Shown piece by piece: positions 9,401-17,885 of a stretch of DNA of 34,475 bases. The translations under genes and the position numbers were made by a program. The first letter of the stretch is position 1; each line of letters begins with the position of its first letter. The stretch is from Desulfurococcaceae archaeon (GTDB lineage Archaea; Thermoproteota; Thermoprotei_A; Sulfolobales; Desulfurococcaceae), in the NCBI GenBank assembly GCA_020833225.1, contig JAJHQS010000012.1, forward strand, positions 1 to 34,475, given 5' to 3'. Under the pieces are notes generated by a model. It did not search any database. It was not told the origin of the DNA and saw only the letters and a program-made list of their open reading frames with translations.

Positions 9401-10844
9401 AAATCTAGTAGTAGATCCGGTTACGAGAATTGAGGGTGAAGCAAGGGTTATAATAACCTTAGATGATGCGGGTAGAGTAAACAACGTATATTACCAAGTA
9501 TTAGAGCTAAGAGGTTTTGAGGCATTTTGCCGTGGTAGACTTGTAGAGGAGATGCCTCGAATATCTCAGACTATATGTGGAGTTTGTAGTATACCTCATC
9601 ATATGGCTTCTGCTAAAGCTGTAGATATGTTATTTGGTAGAAAACCCACTGAAACAGCTATTAAAGTGAGAGAACTGGTACATTATATCTACATGATAGA
9701 TGATCATCTATTACACTTAGCTGTAATGGCGTTAGCCGATCTACTCGCGGAGAGAAGTAGTGAGTTACGTGGACTTGTAGACGTAGTAAGGAGATATCCA
9801 GAGGTTATTAAGAAGTTGATTACAGCCAGGTCTATAACGACGAGTATCATTAAAAAGATCTGTGGGAAAATAATACATGTGCCGATAGCTATACCTGGAG
9901 GTGTTTCCAGGAAGCTGAGCAAAGAAGACTTAGAGTTTATTGAAAAAAGTTTAAGAGAGCTGAGAGGACATTTACAGTATACTCTAGATCTCTTTAAAAA
10001 TACTCTCTCAAAATCGCGAAGACTACAAGAACTTGCGAGGAGAGGGGATTATGAGTTAAAGACTTATTACATGGGCTTAGTTAGTGAAGATGGATCTCTT
10101 AGTTTCTATGATGGGGTATTAAGAGTAGTAGATTATAAGGGTAGTGAGGTAGCTACTTTTAAACCTGAGGAGTATACGAAATATATTGCAGAACATTATG
10201 AGGAGTGGAGTTATTCAAAATTCCCATATTTAACTATCATAGGGTGGCAGGGTTTAGAGGAGGGAGGTGTTGTTAGAGTTGGACCATTGGCTAGGTTAAA
10301 TGTGTGTAGTAAAGTGCCGGCTGAGTGGGCTTTAAATGAGTATAAAGAGATGCTCGAGTTCTTTGGCGGTGAGAAAGTTGTAAATAATACTCTTGCTTAT
10401 CACTGGGCACGACTAATTGAGAATATCTATGCACTTGAGGTAGTAGAGAAAATGATGATCGAACACAGGGACTTATTGAGTACTGGTGAAGTAGTGAACT
10501 TAGAGGGGACACCTCGATATGAGGGTATCGGAGTAGTAGAAGCTGCACGTGGGGTTTTAATTCACCATTACAAATCTGATTCGAATTTCCTCGTGACAGA
10601 TGTCAATATAATAACTCCCACAGCTATAAATAATGCTGCTATAAATACTCAGCTTAAGAAGATAGCGTTGAAATCGTGGACTAGACTACTGCTAAATGAG
10701 GACTTAACTAATTTAATCAGCGAGTTAGAAGTGGCTATAAGAGCTTTTGACCCTTGTAACTCCTGTGCAACTCACATCGCAGGATCTAGGTTGATCAGGG
10801 TGTTTATCTACGACTCTCATGGTAATTTATTAAAGGTGATTTAG
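9390..10844 (+). CDS. mvhA: F420-non-reducing [NiFe]-hydrogenase large subunit (MvhA-like)
   Basis: Catalytic subunit that splits or forms H2. The N-terminal 'VDPVTRIEGEARV' is the classic hydrogenase start. The nickel ligands are intact: L1 'SQTICGVCSIPHH' (C63, C66) and L2 'FDPCNSCATH' (C456, C459, H462). Twenty-two residues follow that histidine, so an endopeptidase of the HycI/HyaD type is expected to cut after H462; no such protease or Hyp maturation gene lies in this window. Start: ATG at 9390, eight bases after GAGGG; an in-frame GTG at 9384 is too close to it. Overlaps mvhG by a few bases. Group assignment (3c, Mvh/Vhu type) follows from the HdrA and MvhD partners. Confidence 0.95.
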   Translation: MQGKNLVVDPVTRIEGEARVIITLDDAGRVNNVYYQVLELRGFEAFCRGRLVEEMPRISQTICGVCSIPHHMASAKAVDMLFGRKPTETAIKVRELVHYIYMIDDHLLHLAVMALADLLAERSSELRGLVDVVRRYPEVIKKLITARSITTSIIKKICGKIIHVPIAIPGGVSRKLSKEDLEFIEKSLRELRGHLQYTLDLFKNTLSKSRRLQELARRGDYELKTYYMGLVSEDGSLSFYDGVLRVVDYKGSEVATFKPEEYTKYIAEHYEEWSYSKFPYLTIIGWQGLEEGGVVRVGPLARLNVCSKVPAEWALNEYKEMLEFFGGEKVVNNTLAYHWARLIENIYALEVVEKMMIEHRDLLSTGEVVNLEGTPRYEGIGVVEAARGVLIHHYKSDSNFLVTDVNIITPTAINNAAINTQLKKIALKSWTRLLLNEDLTNLISELEVAIRAFDPCNSCATHIAGSRLIRVFIYDSHGNLLKVI

Positions 10845-10856
10845 TGGGGTGGTGAA

Positions 10857-11228
10857 GTGTCAGAAGTATTAAATCGCGTAGTTGAATATAGTGGTAAAAA
10901 CCCGTATGCTTGTTATCAATGTGGAACGTGCTCAGCTGTTTGCCCCATGGTGAGGTTTATGGATATTCCTCCTCATAGAGCTATAAGGCTTTTACAAATA
11001 GGTGCAGGAGCACTTGTGTTATCTAGTAATACTATATGGATTTGCGTTAGCTGTATGAGATGTGTTGATCGCTGTCCGAGAGATGTAGCACCAGGAGTAG
11101 TGTTTGAAGCATTGAGGCTTATAACGCTGAGACAGGGGATTGATAAGTTAAAGTATGAGGAGATCCCTAACATCGAAGAGGCACCTACTCTTGCGATAGT
11201 AAGTGCTTCGAGGAAGCTTACAGGGTGA
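10857..11228 (+). CDS. hdrC: Heterodisulfide reductase subunit C (HdrC), short form
   Basis: Ferredoxin-like subunit carrying two [4Fe-4S] clusters that wire HdrA to HdrB. Both motifs are complete: 'CYQCGTCSAVCP' (C19, C22, C25, C29) and 'CVSCMRCVDRCP' (C63, C66, C69, C73). It is only 123 aa, whereas methanogen HdrC is usually around 185 aa, so the C-terminal helical part is reduced. GTG start preceded by GGGGTGGTGA. The stop overlaps the hdrB start (GTGA). Confidence 0.93.
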   Translation: MSEVLNRVVEYSGKNPYACYQCGTCSAVCPMVRFMDIPPHRAIRLLQIGAGALVLSSNTIWICVSCMRCVDRCPRDVAPGVVFEALRLITLRQGIDKLKYEEIPNIEEAPTLAIVSASRKLTG

Positions 11229-12031
11229 TTAATGTGAAAATGCTCTATTATCCTGGTTGCACAGTTAAGAGAAATGCTTTAGAGTATGAGAAGAAGACAT
11301 TAGAAATACTGAGTAAAATAGGTATTGAAGTATATGAATTAGATAATTGGTATTGTTGTGGAGCATTTTATAGTCTAGCAAAAGACGACTTAATGAAACA
11401 CATTAGTGGTTTGAGAACTCTCATAAAGGCCCAGGTACAAGCCAGAAAACATGGGACTAATAAACTTCTAACATTGTGTCCAATGTGTTATAATGTGCTT
11501 AAGAGAGTAAATCACATGCTCAGAGAAAACCCAGAAAATCTTGATACATTAGCGTTGTTTATGGATGAAGAAGAAAAGTATACTATTGGAATAGAAGTGT
11601 TACATTTACTTGAAGTGTTAAGAGATAATATTGATAAACTTAAGAGATTAGTGGTAACAGAGGTTAAAGATGTCGTGGTAGCACCATACTATGGTTGTAC
11701 AGTGCTCAGGCCGAGGGAAATCGCATTTGATAATGCCGAAAACCCCGAGGTTATGGATAACATACTGAGAGCTCTTAAGATAGAGGTTATAGAATTTCCG
11801 TTTAAAACTGAGTGTTGTGGAGCATATCAATCAGTTTTCAATAGGAAGATCGTGTTTGAGAAATCTGGGGAAATATTAGAAGAAGCTGCAGTAAGAGGTG
11901 CTAATATTATTGCAGTGATCTGTCCACTGTGTAAGTACAATTTAGAAACAACACTATTATCTCTCGGCAAGAAGTTAAGAATTGAAATTGTTTATTTAAC
12001 TGATTTATTGTCGCGGGCGACGGGCCCATGA
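11225..12031 (+). CDS. hdrB: Heterodisulfide reductase subunit B (HdrB), two intact CCG domains
   Basis: In methanogens HdrB reduces the CoM-S-S-CoB heterodisulfide at two noncubane [4Fe-4S] clusters. Both cysteine-rich CCG domains are complete: C12 / C44-C45 / C85-xx-C88, and C158 / C197-C198 / C233-xx-C236. All ligands for two noncubane clusters are therefore kept. The length of 268 aa is close to usual (about 290). It starts with a GTG overlapping hdrC. Since no methanogenesis gene is in view, its substrate may not be the CoM/CoB disulfide. It could act on another disulfide or serve as the electron entry to the adjacent fumarate reductase, in place of the CCG half of a fused TfrB. That last point is inference. 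Confidence 0.93.
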   Translation: MINVKMLYYPGCTVKRNALEYEKKTLEILSKIGIEVYELDNWYCCGAFYSLAKDDLMKHISGLRTLIKAQVQARKHGTNKLLTLCPMCYNVLKRVNHMLRENPENLDTLALFMDEEEKYTIGIEVLHLLEVLRDNIDKLKRLVVTEVKDVVVAPYYGCTVLRPREIAFDNAENPEVMDNILRALKIEVIEFPFKTECCGAYQSVFNRKIVFEKSGEILEEAAVRGANIIAVICPLCKYNLETTLLSLGKKLRIEIVYLTDLLSRATGP

Positions 12032-12092
12032 TCACTACTTTTACTAATTATTATTTTATATCAATCTATAAGTTAGATATGGCTAGGACTAG

Positions 12093-12824
12093 GTGGCATC
12101 TGTGAGTGTAGCCTTGGTTACAGTATCTCGTAGAGAGATACTTCAGCCTAAAATGGTTAAGATATATGTGATGGGTCGAGAATACCTTGTTCCAGAGGGT
12201 CTCACGATTCACAAGGCTCTAGAATACGCGGGATTTAGATTAATAAGAGGTGTTGGATGTAGAGGAGGGTTCTGTGGGGCTTGTGCAACATTGTATAGGA
12301 AGCCTGGAGAATACAAGTTGAGGATTGCATTAGCATGTCAAAATGTAGTTGAAGACGGGATGTACCTCGTAGTATTACCATATACACCTATTCCGAGAGT
12401 GAAATATAAGTTAGAATCACTTAAGCCAGATGTAGGTTTAGTTCTAAAATTATATCCTGAGATAGCTAGATGTGTTGCCTGTAATACCTGTACAAAGGCG
12501 TGTCCACAGGGTTTACAGGTCATGGACGCTATCCAGGCGATTAAAAGAGGGGATTTAGCAAAAGCTGCAGATTTAACATTTGATTGTATAGCGTGTGGAA
12601 TATGCTCAATGAGGTGTCCTGCGGAGATAAGACATGCAAATATATTCCACTTGGTTAGGAGGATTTATGGGAAATACATGTCACCAAAGCCAAGGCACTT
12701 AGAAGATAGGATCAAGGAGATAGAGCAAGGTAAATACAGAGAGGAATTAGAAAAATTAAAGCAAGCATCTGTGGACGAGTTGAAAAAACTATATGCTTCA
12801 AGGGTGATTGAGCCAGAGGAGTAG
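12093..12824 (+). CDS. tfrB: Fumarate reductase iron-sulfur subunit, TfrB-like but without CCG domain
   Basis: Electron-transfer subunit feeding the flavoprotein encoded next. An N-terminal plant-type [2Fe-2S] domain has C56, C61, C64 and C82 ('GCRGGFCGAC...ACQ'). The second domain has two full four-cysteine motifs, 'CVACNTCTKACP' (C127-C137) and 'CIACGICSMRCP' (C165-C175). A charged helical tail follows. Thiol:fumarate reductase TfrB of methanogens is about twice as long because it also carries an HdrB/D-like CCG half; here that half is missing and a separate HdrB sits immediately upstream. The gene starts 61 bases after hdrB, with a TATA-like TTTTATAT near 12052, so an internal promoter is possible. 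GTG 12093 is the first start; ATG 12153 would begin exactly at the ferredoxin fold. Confidence 0.88.
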   Translation: MASVSVALVTVSRREILQPKMVKIYVMGREYLVPEGLTIHKALEYAGFRLIRGVGCRGGFCGACATLYRKPGEYKLRIALACQNVVEDGMYLVVLPYTPIPRVKYKLESLKPDVGLVLKLYPEIARCVACNTCTKACPQGLQVMDAIQAIKRGDLAKAADLTFDCIACGICSMRCPAEIRHANIFHLVRRIYGKYMSPKPRHLEDRIKEIEQGKYREELEKLKQASVDELKKLYASRVIEPEE

Positions 12825-12834
12825 AGGTGTGAGT

Positions 12835-14496
12835 ATGTGTGGATATCCATCTGAGATCAAGAAGTTAATAAAATACGTGGAGGAGACACGGGAGGAGAGG
12901 TTAAAGAAGCCATATAGGAGATTATCGCTAGAAGAACGCGAGAAACTATTAAAAGAGTGGCATCCTGACTATAAGCCGGGGACTAAGAGGCCTCTGAGAG
13001 TAGGTGTTTGTAAGGGTACAGTAGTTTATAATGAAGTAGCAGATTTGTTAGAGGCATGGCCGCTCATAGACCCCGATCAAATAGACCTCAGTAAAGTAGA
13101 CTATGATGTTGACGTATTAGTCATTGGTAGTGGTGGGGCTGGTTTAGCTGCGGCACTGTGGGCTATATATAGTGGAGTTTCTCCAGATGCTGTACTCTTA
13201 GTTACAAAGTTGAGACTAGGAGACTCTAACACGGTTAAAGCCCAAGGCGGTATACAAGCAGCAGATAGACCAGAAGATAGTCCTATATTACATTTCATAG
13301 ACACTGTTGGGGGAGGTTTATTTGCAAATAAGAGAGATCTTGTAGAGGCACTTGTAACAGATATGCCGTTCATAATGAAGTGGCTTGAAGATCTCGGCGC
13401 TATGTTTGATAAAAATCCTGACGGCAGCTATGTAGAGGTAAGTGGAGGTGGAGCGTGTAGGAGGAGATTACATTGCGCTAGAGACTACACAGGCCTTGAA
13501 ATACTGAGAGTTCTGAGAGAGGAGTTTTTAAATCATGACGTACCATATTTAGAGTTTACACCAGCAATAGAGTTACTCACAGACCCAGAGGATGGAGGAG
13601 TTTCTGGTGCAGTACTCTATAATCTTGAAACTGGAGAGTATTATGTGGCTAGTGCTAAAGCGGTTATAATAGCGACTGGAGGAGCTGGTAGACTTCACAT
13701 TGCAGGGTTTCCGACGAGTAATCACTATGGAGCTACTATGGATGGTGTAGTAATGGGTTATAGAGTAGGGGCTAATATAGTTCACCTCGACACATTCCAA
13801 TTCCACCCAACTGGCGTAGCGTTTCCAGAGGCAATTAGAGGTGAATTAATAACGGAGAAGTGTAGGAGTCTTGGAGCACAACTAGTAAATGTTCACGGCG
13901 AGCAATTTATACATCAACTAGAAACTAGAGATGTAGTATCAAGTGCAATAATAAAGGAATGTGCTGAGGGTAGAGGTATTATTACTCCAACTGGGGCTAT
14001 GGGAGTATGGCTTGATATGCCAATGATAGACATGTTAAGAGGCCCCGGCACAATAAAGAAGGCTCTGCCTGCTATGTATAGGCAATTCATAAGGCATGGA
14101 ATAGATATAACACAAGAACCCGTGTTGACATATCCAACACTACACTACCAAAATGGTGGAATAGAGATAGATGTATTTTCCAGAGTATTGAGGCCTAATG
14201 GAGAGCCTATACCAAGGCTATTAGCAGCAGGCGAAGTGGGTGGAGGAGTTCATGGTAGAAACAGGTTAATGGGCAACTCGCTAGCAGGCATATTAGTGTT
14301 TGGTAGAAGGGCCGGGATAACAGCGGCGAAAACAGTAAAAGAGACGTCGACAAGACCTAAACTCTCACTAAAACACCTAGAAAAATATATTGAGGAGTTG
14401 AAATCTATAGGCGTACCGAGAGAGAGGCGTTCACCAATTCTACTACCAGATTATAGAGGAGAAAAAGTCTTACTAAGATCTCTCAGAATATTTTAA
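12835..14496 (+). CDS. tfrA: Soluble fumarate reductase flavoprotein subunit (TfrA-like)
   Basis: FAD protein of the succinate dehydrogenase/fumarate reductase family. The Rossmann motif 'DVLVIGSGGAGLAAALWA' is at about residues 93-110. Then come 'TVKAQGGIQAA' (133-143), 'FQFHPTG', a catalytic-arginine segment 'LETRDVVSSAI', 'HYQNGGIEID' and 'GRNRLMGNSLAGILVFGRRAG'. The residue equivalent to the FAD-linking histidine of quinone-type FrdA/SdhA is an asparagine (N132), so FAD should be noncovalent. About 90 residues precede the Rossmann fold and the usual C-terminal helical domain is short. No membrane anchor genes follow. ATG 12835 is preceded by GAGGTG; a TTG at 12808 is open but overlaps tfrB. 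Predicted to reduce fumarate to succinate in the cytoplasm. Confidence 0.9.
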   Translation: MCGYPSEIKKLIKYVEETREERLKKPYRRLSLEEREKLLKEWHPDYKPGTKRPLRVGVCKGTVVYNEVADLLEAWPLIDPDQIDLSKVDYDVDVLVIGSGGAGLAAALWAIYSGVSPDAVLLVTKLRLGDSNTVKAQGGIQAADRPEDSPILHFIDTVGGGLFANKRDLVEALVTDMPFIMKWLEDLGAMFDKNPDGSYVEVSGGGACRRRLHCARDYTGLEILRVLREEFLNHDVPYLEFTPAIELLTDPEDGGVSGAVLYNLETGEYYVASAKAVIIATGGAGRLHIAGFPTSNHYGATMDGVVMGYRVGANIVHLDTFQFHPTGVAFPEAIRGELITEKCRSLGAQLVNVHGEQFIHQLETRDVVSSAIIKECAEGRGIITPTGAMGVWLDMPMIDMLRGPGTIKKALPAMYRQFIRHGIDITQEPVLTYPTLHYQNGGIEIDVFSRVLRPNGEPIPRLLAAGEVGGGVHGRNRLMGNSLAGILVFGRRAGITAAKTVKETSTRPKLSLKHLEKYIEELKSIGVPRERRSPILLPDYRGEKVLLRSLRIF

Positions 14497-14549
14497 CACG
14501 TTTTATTTAACATGAACTTTTCAACGTAATTTTAATAGGGGCTTACTTA

Positions 14550-15098
14550 TTGATTAACGCCTCTTCAGAGCTCATTAATGTAGCGAGAACTAGTAAACAC
14601 GTAAAAGTGTTTACGTTAAGTGGAATACGGGAATATCCGGTACTACGCAGTATTAAGTGTGAAAAATCCTATGTTATCTTATCTTTACACCACTACGAAG
14701 GTGTTCCATGTTATCCTCTAATAGTTGAATGTGGAGAGAATATATTTAAATATACTATACTAGAAAACCTCGACAAGATCATTATTACTCCTAGGTACTT
14801 TGTAGAGAGTATTGGAGAGGAAGCTATTATAGTTAAAAGAGTAGATGGGGTGTTATTTAAGATCATAGATCCCACGCTCTCATATATATTAACACACATC
14901 AATGAAAAACACATTAGCTTCTACGAATTACTCGAAGACTTAATAGCAGTAGAATCCATGAAAACTAATACCGAGTATACTGAGGATCTCGTTGAAACCT
15001 TAACAATAATGCTCGGTATAGCACTAGGCTTCTTAGCTTACGAAGCCGAGCTTATAGAATTAACCCTATCTTCACCAGAAAATAAAACTTCAATATAA
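14550..15098 (+). CDS. Hypothetical protein downstream of tfrA
   Basis: 182 aa, not recognised. It starts with TTG at 14550 behind an AGGGGC ribosome-binding sequence and lies 53 bases after tfrA on the same strand, so it may be read through from that operon, or from a weak AT-rich promoter around 14500. The first two thirds look like a mixed alpha/beta domain. Residues about 145-170 form a fairly hydrophobic helix ('TIMLGIALGFLAYEAEL') with acidic residues at both ends, more like a buried helix than a membrane anchor. No cysteine motif is present. Position suggests an accessory role to the fumarate reductase, but nothing in the protein itself shows this. Confidence 0.7.
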   Translation: MINASSELINVARTSKHVKVFTLSGIREYPVLRSIKCEKSYVILSLHHYEGVPCYPLIVECGENIFKYTILENLDKIIITPRYFVESIGEEAIIVKRVDGVLFKIIDPTLSYILTHINEKHISFYELLEDLIAVESMKTNTEYTEDLVETLTIMLGIALGFLAYEAELIELTLSSPENKTSI

Positions 15099-15127
15099 AG
15101 TTTTGAGAGAAATCTATTCTAAGATCC

Positions 15128-15256
15128 ATGTATTACATAGGAGAATTAAGAGATCTAAATCTTAACGGTAACTTTGTTGTAGAAGAGATTAGAAAGGATA
15201 AGTTAGCAGAAAACATAAGAACTATAATGATAAGATACTTGGATAAAAAAAGCTAA
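15128..15256 (+). CDS. Possible 42-aa ORF or decayed gene in the 15099-15393 gap
   Basis: An ATG-started frame of 42 codons with many charged residues ends just after a run of seven A (15244-15250). Removing one A would keep the frame open to about 15425, so this may be the start of a broken gene. It may equally be chance in AT-rich DNA. No family is recognised and no clear ribosome-binding site is seen. The rest of 15099-15393 shows no gene, RNA or repeat. Confidence 0.2.
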   Translation: MYYIGELRDLNLNGNFVVEEIRKDKLAENIRTIMIRYLDKKS

Positions 15257-15393
15257 GAAAACTACACAAAATAGAAGAAGTAAGAATGATCATGATATAG
15301 CCCGAAAACTAGTAAGTAACCATGGCTATTTACAAGTTAATTCTAGATCGGCCATAAGCTTTAGTAGAGTCAGGTATTACAAACTCCTAATAT

Positions 15394-15837
15394 TTACTGG
15401 AATCTATGTGGTAGTGTTTCTTTAAGAATATTTATATCTATCCTAGATGATGCTGTGAGAAAGAGCTCTATTAGTGGATTTACTTCAGCCTCAATTAGGT
15501 GTCCTGCGTATGTGGTGGGAGTTCTTTTACTGCTGTCTATAGTTCCTAGAGTAACATGTATATGTGCATGGTATTTTTTCCCAGTCCAAAGCACTGAACC
15601 CATTATTGATGTGACTTCTATAGCACTTCCGCTTGGAGCAAAGATTTCAATTATATTGTAGCCTTGAGGCTCCTTGAAAAAGCCTATTTTAGCCCATTTA
15701 AATCCTCCTAAACCATAAAAGGTGAGAAATCCAGCTTTTAAATCCTCTGCGAGTTTAATTAGAGAGTCTGGGAGTCTCTCGCCTGGATCAAGTTTAACTA
15801 TGTAAAGTTCTCCATTAATAATCTTACTCAACTTCAC
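15394..15837 (-). CDS. PPC/DUF296 domain protein
   Basis: 147-aa single-domain protein of the PPC (plants and prokaryotes conserved, DUF296) family. Visible features are the 'GFLTFYGLGGFKWAKIGFF' strand pair (about residues 36-54) and the histidine cluster 'YHAHIHVTLG' (H90, H92, H94), with H113 in 'AGHLIEAEV', the family's likely metal site. In plants the domain accompanies AT-hooks; the short archaeal proteins have none, and their role is not settled. It is divergent from hyuA with about 98 bases between starts, which would suit either co-regulation or a local regulator. ATG start at 15837. Confidence 0.85.
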   Translation of the reverse strand: MKLSKIINGELYIVKLDPGERLPDSLIKLAEDLKAGFLTFYGLGGFKWAKIGFFKEPQGYNIIEIFAPSGSAIEVTSIMGSVLWTGKKYHAHIHVTLGTIDSSKRTPTTYAGHLIEAEVNPLIELFLTASSRIDINILKETLPHRFQ

Positions 15838-15935
15838 TACTAAACACCTCAGTCGAGTTAATGAAGCTATGTCTATCTAAATAAACTTTTCTTTTTATTA
15901 ATGTGGGTTGAGAGGAGATAATCTCTGGTGTCTTT

Positions 15936-17885
15936 GTGAGTTCTATTATTGCTGTTGATGTTGGTGGTACATTTACAGACTTTGTAGCTTTAGATGAGCG
16001 AGGAGAAATTAAGACTTTAAAATTACTTTCAACGCCGAGAAGCCCGGAGAAAGCTGTTATTGAAGGTCTAGAGAAATTTAGTTTTAGAGAAGTGGTACAT
16101 GCTTCTACAATTGGGACAAATGCTCTACTAGGTCAAATAGGTCTTGAAAGGCCGAAAGTAGCTCTTTTTACAACTAGGGGTTTTAGGGATATTATTGAAA
16201 TTGGGAGGCAAAATAGACCTAGACTCTATGACTTATATTTCGAGAAACCAAGGCCACTAGTACCTAGGGAGTTGAGATTTGAAATAGATGAGAGAACACT
16301 ACACACTGGTGAAGTAGTTAAGAGACCTGACTTAGAAGAGGTGAGAAAACTCGCTGAAAAGGCTGTTTCAATGGGGGTTATTAGTGTTGCTGTTTCATTT
16401 TTACACTCCTATGCTAATCCTGAGAACGAGGTTATTGTCGGTGAGGTCTTAAAAGAGAAGTTTAAATATGTGACATTGTCTCATGAAATCGCATGGGAGC
16501 CTAGAGAATACGAGAGAACTAGTACAGCTGTTATAAACGCTGTTTTAATGCCTATTGTGAGTAATTATCTTGAAGAAATCGGCAAATATGTAGAGAATCG
16601 TGGTGCTAGTATCTACACAATGACGAGTTCAGGTGGGCTTGTAACAGTAGAAGAGGCTGTTAAGAGACCTGTCCAACTCGTGGAATCCGGCCCTGCTGGT
16701 GGTGTCGTAGCAGTAGCAGAATTAGCTAGACTACTAGGTCTTAGGAGAGTTATTTCTCTAGATATGGGTGGTACTACAGCTAAGGCAGCCACGGTAGTAG
16801 ATTATGAGGTACAATTGACAACGGAGTACGAGGTTGGTGGAGAAGTGCATTATGGGAGAGTTGTGAAGGGTTCGGGTTATCCTGTTAGATATCCATTTGT
16901 AGACCTCTCAGAGGTCTCAGCTGGTGGTGGTACAATTATTTGGCGAGATGAAGCCGGAGCTCTTAGAGTAGGACCTCTCAGCGCTGGCGCTGATCCTGGC
17001 CCTGTATGTTATAATAGGGGTGGTGTTCAGCCAACTATTACAGATGCTAACTTAGTTCTTGGCAGGATACCGACGAGTCTCCTAGGAGGCACTATGTTAC
17101 TTGACGAGAGAAAGGCTTTAGAAGCGTTGAGGAAACTTGGAGATCCCTACGATGTCGCCAACATAGCTATTGATATGATAAATCTCGTAATGGCGAGGGG
17201 TATTAGGCTAGTAACTATTGAGCGAGGTCTTGACCCCAGAGACTTTGTACTAATAGCTTTTGGCGGCGCTGGGCCTCAACACGCAGTTCTACTAGCTGAA
17301 GAACTAGGAATTGAGAGGGTAATTATTCCACCACTACCAGGGGTTTTTACAGCACTCGGCATGTTAATGGCTGATTTCAAGTTTGAGGCTAGGAGAGCTT
17401 ATCCAAGAGACGTGGAAGAGGCGTTTAATGAACTTGAAAATAAACTTGCAAATCTTAAACCCGACTATTATATTAGATATGCTGATGTGAGGTATAAGGG
17501 TCAAGGATGGGAATTAATAATTCCGGTAGGTAAGCCGGCGACAATAGAATCTATTAAGAGTATTTTCGAGGAGAGACATATAGCTACATATGGCTTTAAA
17601 CTTCCAAGAGAAGTAGAAATAGTAGTTGTGAGAGTATTTGCTGTTAAAAAGAGAATTAAGCCTATTTTAAGAGACCCCCTGCTAGAAGGCTCTCCTGAAG
17701 TCTCAGAAAAAGATGTCTTTTTTGACGGCTGGATAAAAGTGCCTGTGTTCAAGAGGGATCAATTGCCACTCGGTTACAGGATTAATGGTCCAGCTATAAT
17801 AATTGAAGATTATTCTACCACGATTATTCCTCCACGATGGCAAGCAGTAGTTGGAAAATTCGGTGTTTTAGAGGTGAGAAAGTGA
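15936..17885 (+). CDS. hyuA: Hydantoinase/5-oxoprolinase family protein, HyuA subunit
   Basis: ATP-using subunit of the HyuA/HyuB family (N-methylhydantoinase, 5-oxoprolinase, distant to acetone carboxylase). The ASKHA-fold phosphate loops are clear: '[14 protein letters not shown]' (about 6-19) and '[13 protein letters not shown]' near 270. '[11 protein letters not shown]' and 'FGGAGPQHA' are further family marks. The length of 649 aa is usual. GTG start at 15936; the stop forms a GTGA overlap with hyuB. Likely reaction: ATP-dependent opening of a cyclic amide such as 5-oxoproline or a hydantoin. The true substrate cannot be told from sequence. Confidence 0.92.
   Translation: MSSIIAVDVGGTFTDFVALDERGEIKTLKLLSTPRSPEKAVIEGLEKFSFREVVHASTIGTNALLGQIGLERPKVALFTTRGFRDIIEIGRQNRPRLYDLYFEKPRPLVPRELRFEIDERTLHTGEVVKRPDLEEVRKLAEKAVSMGVISVAVSFLHSYANPENEVIVGEVLKEKFKYVTLSHEIAWEPREYERTSTAVINAVLMPIVSNYLEEIGKYVENRGASIYTMTSSGGLVTVEEAVKRPVQLVESGPAGGVVAVAELARLLGLRRVISLDMGGTTAKAATVVDYEVQLTTEYEVGGEVHYGRVVKGSGYPVRYPFVDLSEVSAGGGTIIWRDEAGALRVGPLSAGADPGPVCYNRGGVQPTITDANLVLGRIPTSLLGGTMLLDERKALEALRKLGDPYDVANIAIDMINLVMARGIRLVTIERGLDPRDFVLIAFGGAGPQHAVLLAEELGIERVIIPPLPGVFTALGMLMADFKFEARRAYPRDVEEAFNELENKLANLKPDYYIRYADVRYKGQGWELIIPVGKPATIESIKSIFEERHIATYGFKLPREVEIVVVRVFAVKKRIKPILRDPLLEGSPEVSEKDVFFDGWIKVPVFKRDQLPLGYRINGPAIIIEDYSTTIIPPRWQAVVGKFGVLEVRK

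Noticed and set aside
6037-12031. Reading the Hdr/Mvh genes as proof of methanogenesis
   Set aside because: No mcr, mtr, F420 or CoM/CoB gene is seen, and the genes are joined to fumarate reductase. Hdr/Mvh sets are known in non-methanogens.
17837-17881. Longer HyuB starting at ATG 17837
   Set aside because: It would overlap hyuA by 49 bases; GTG 17882 has GAGGTGA in front and gives the usual four-base overlap.
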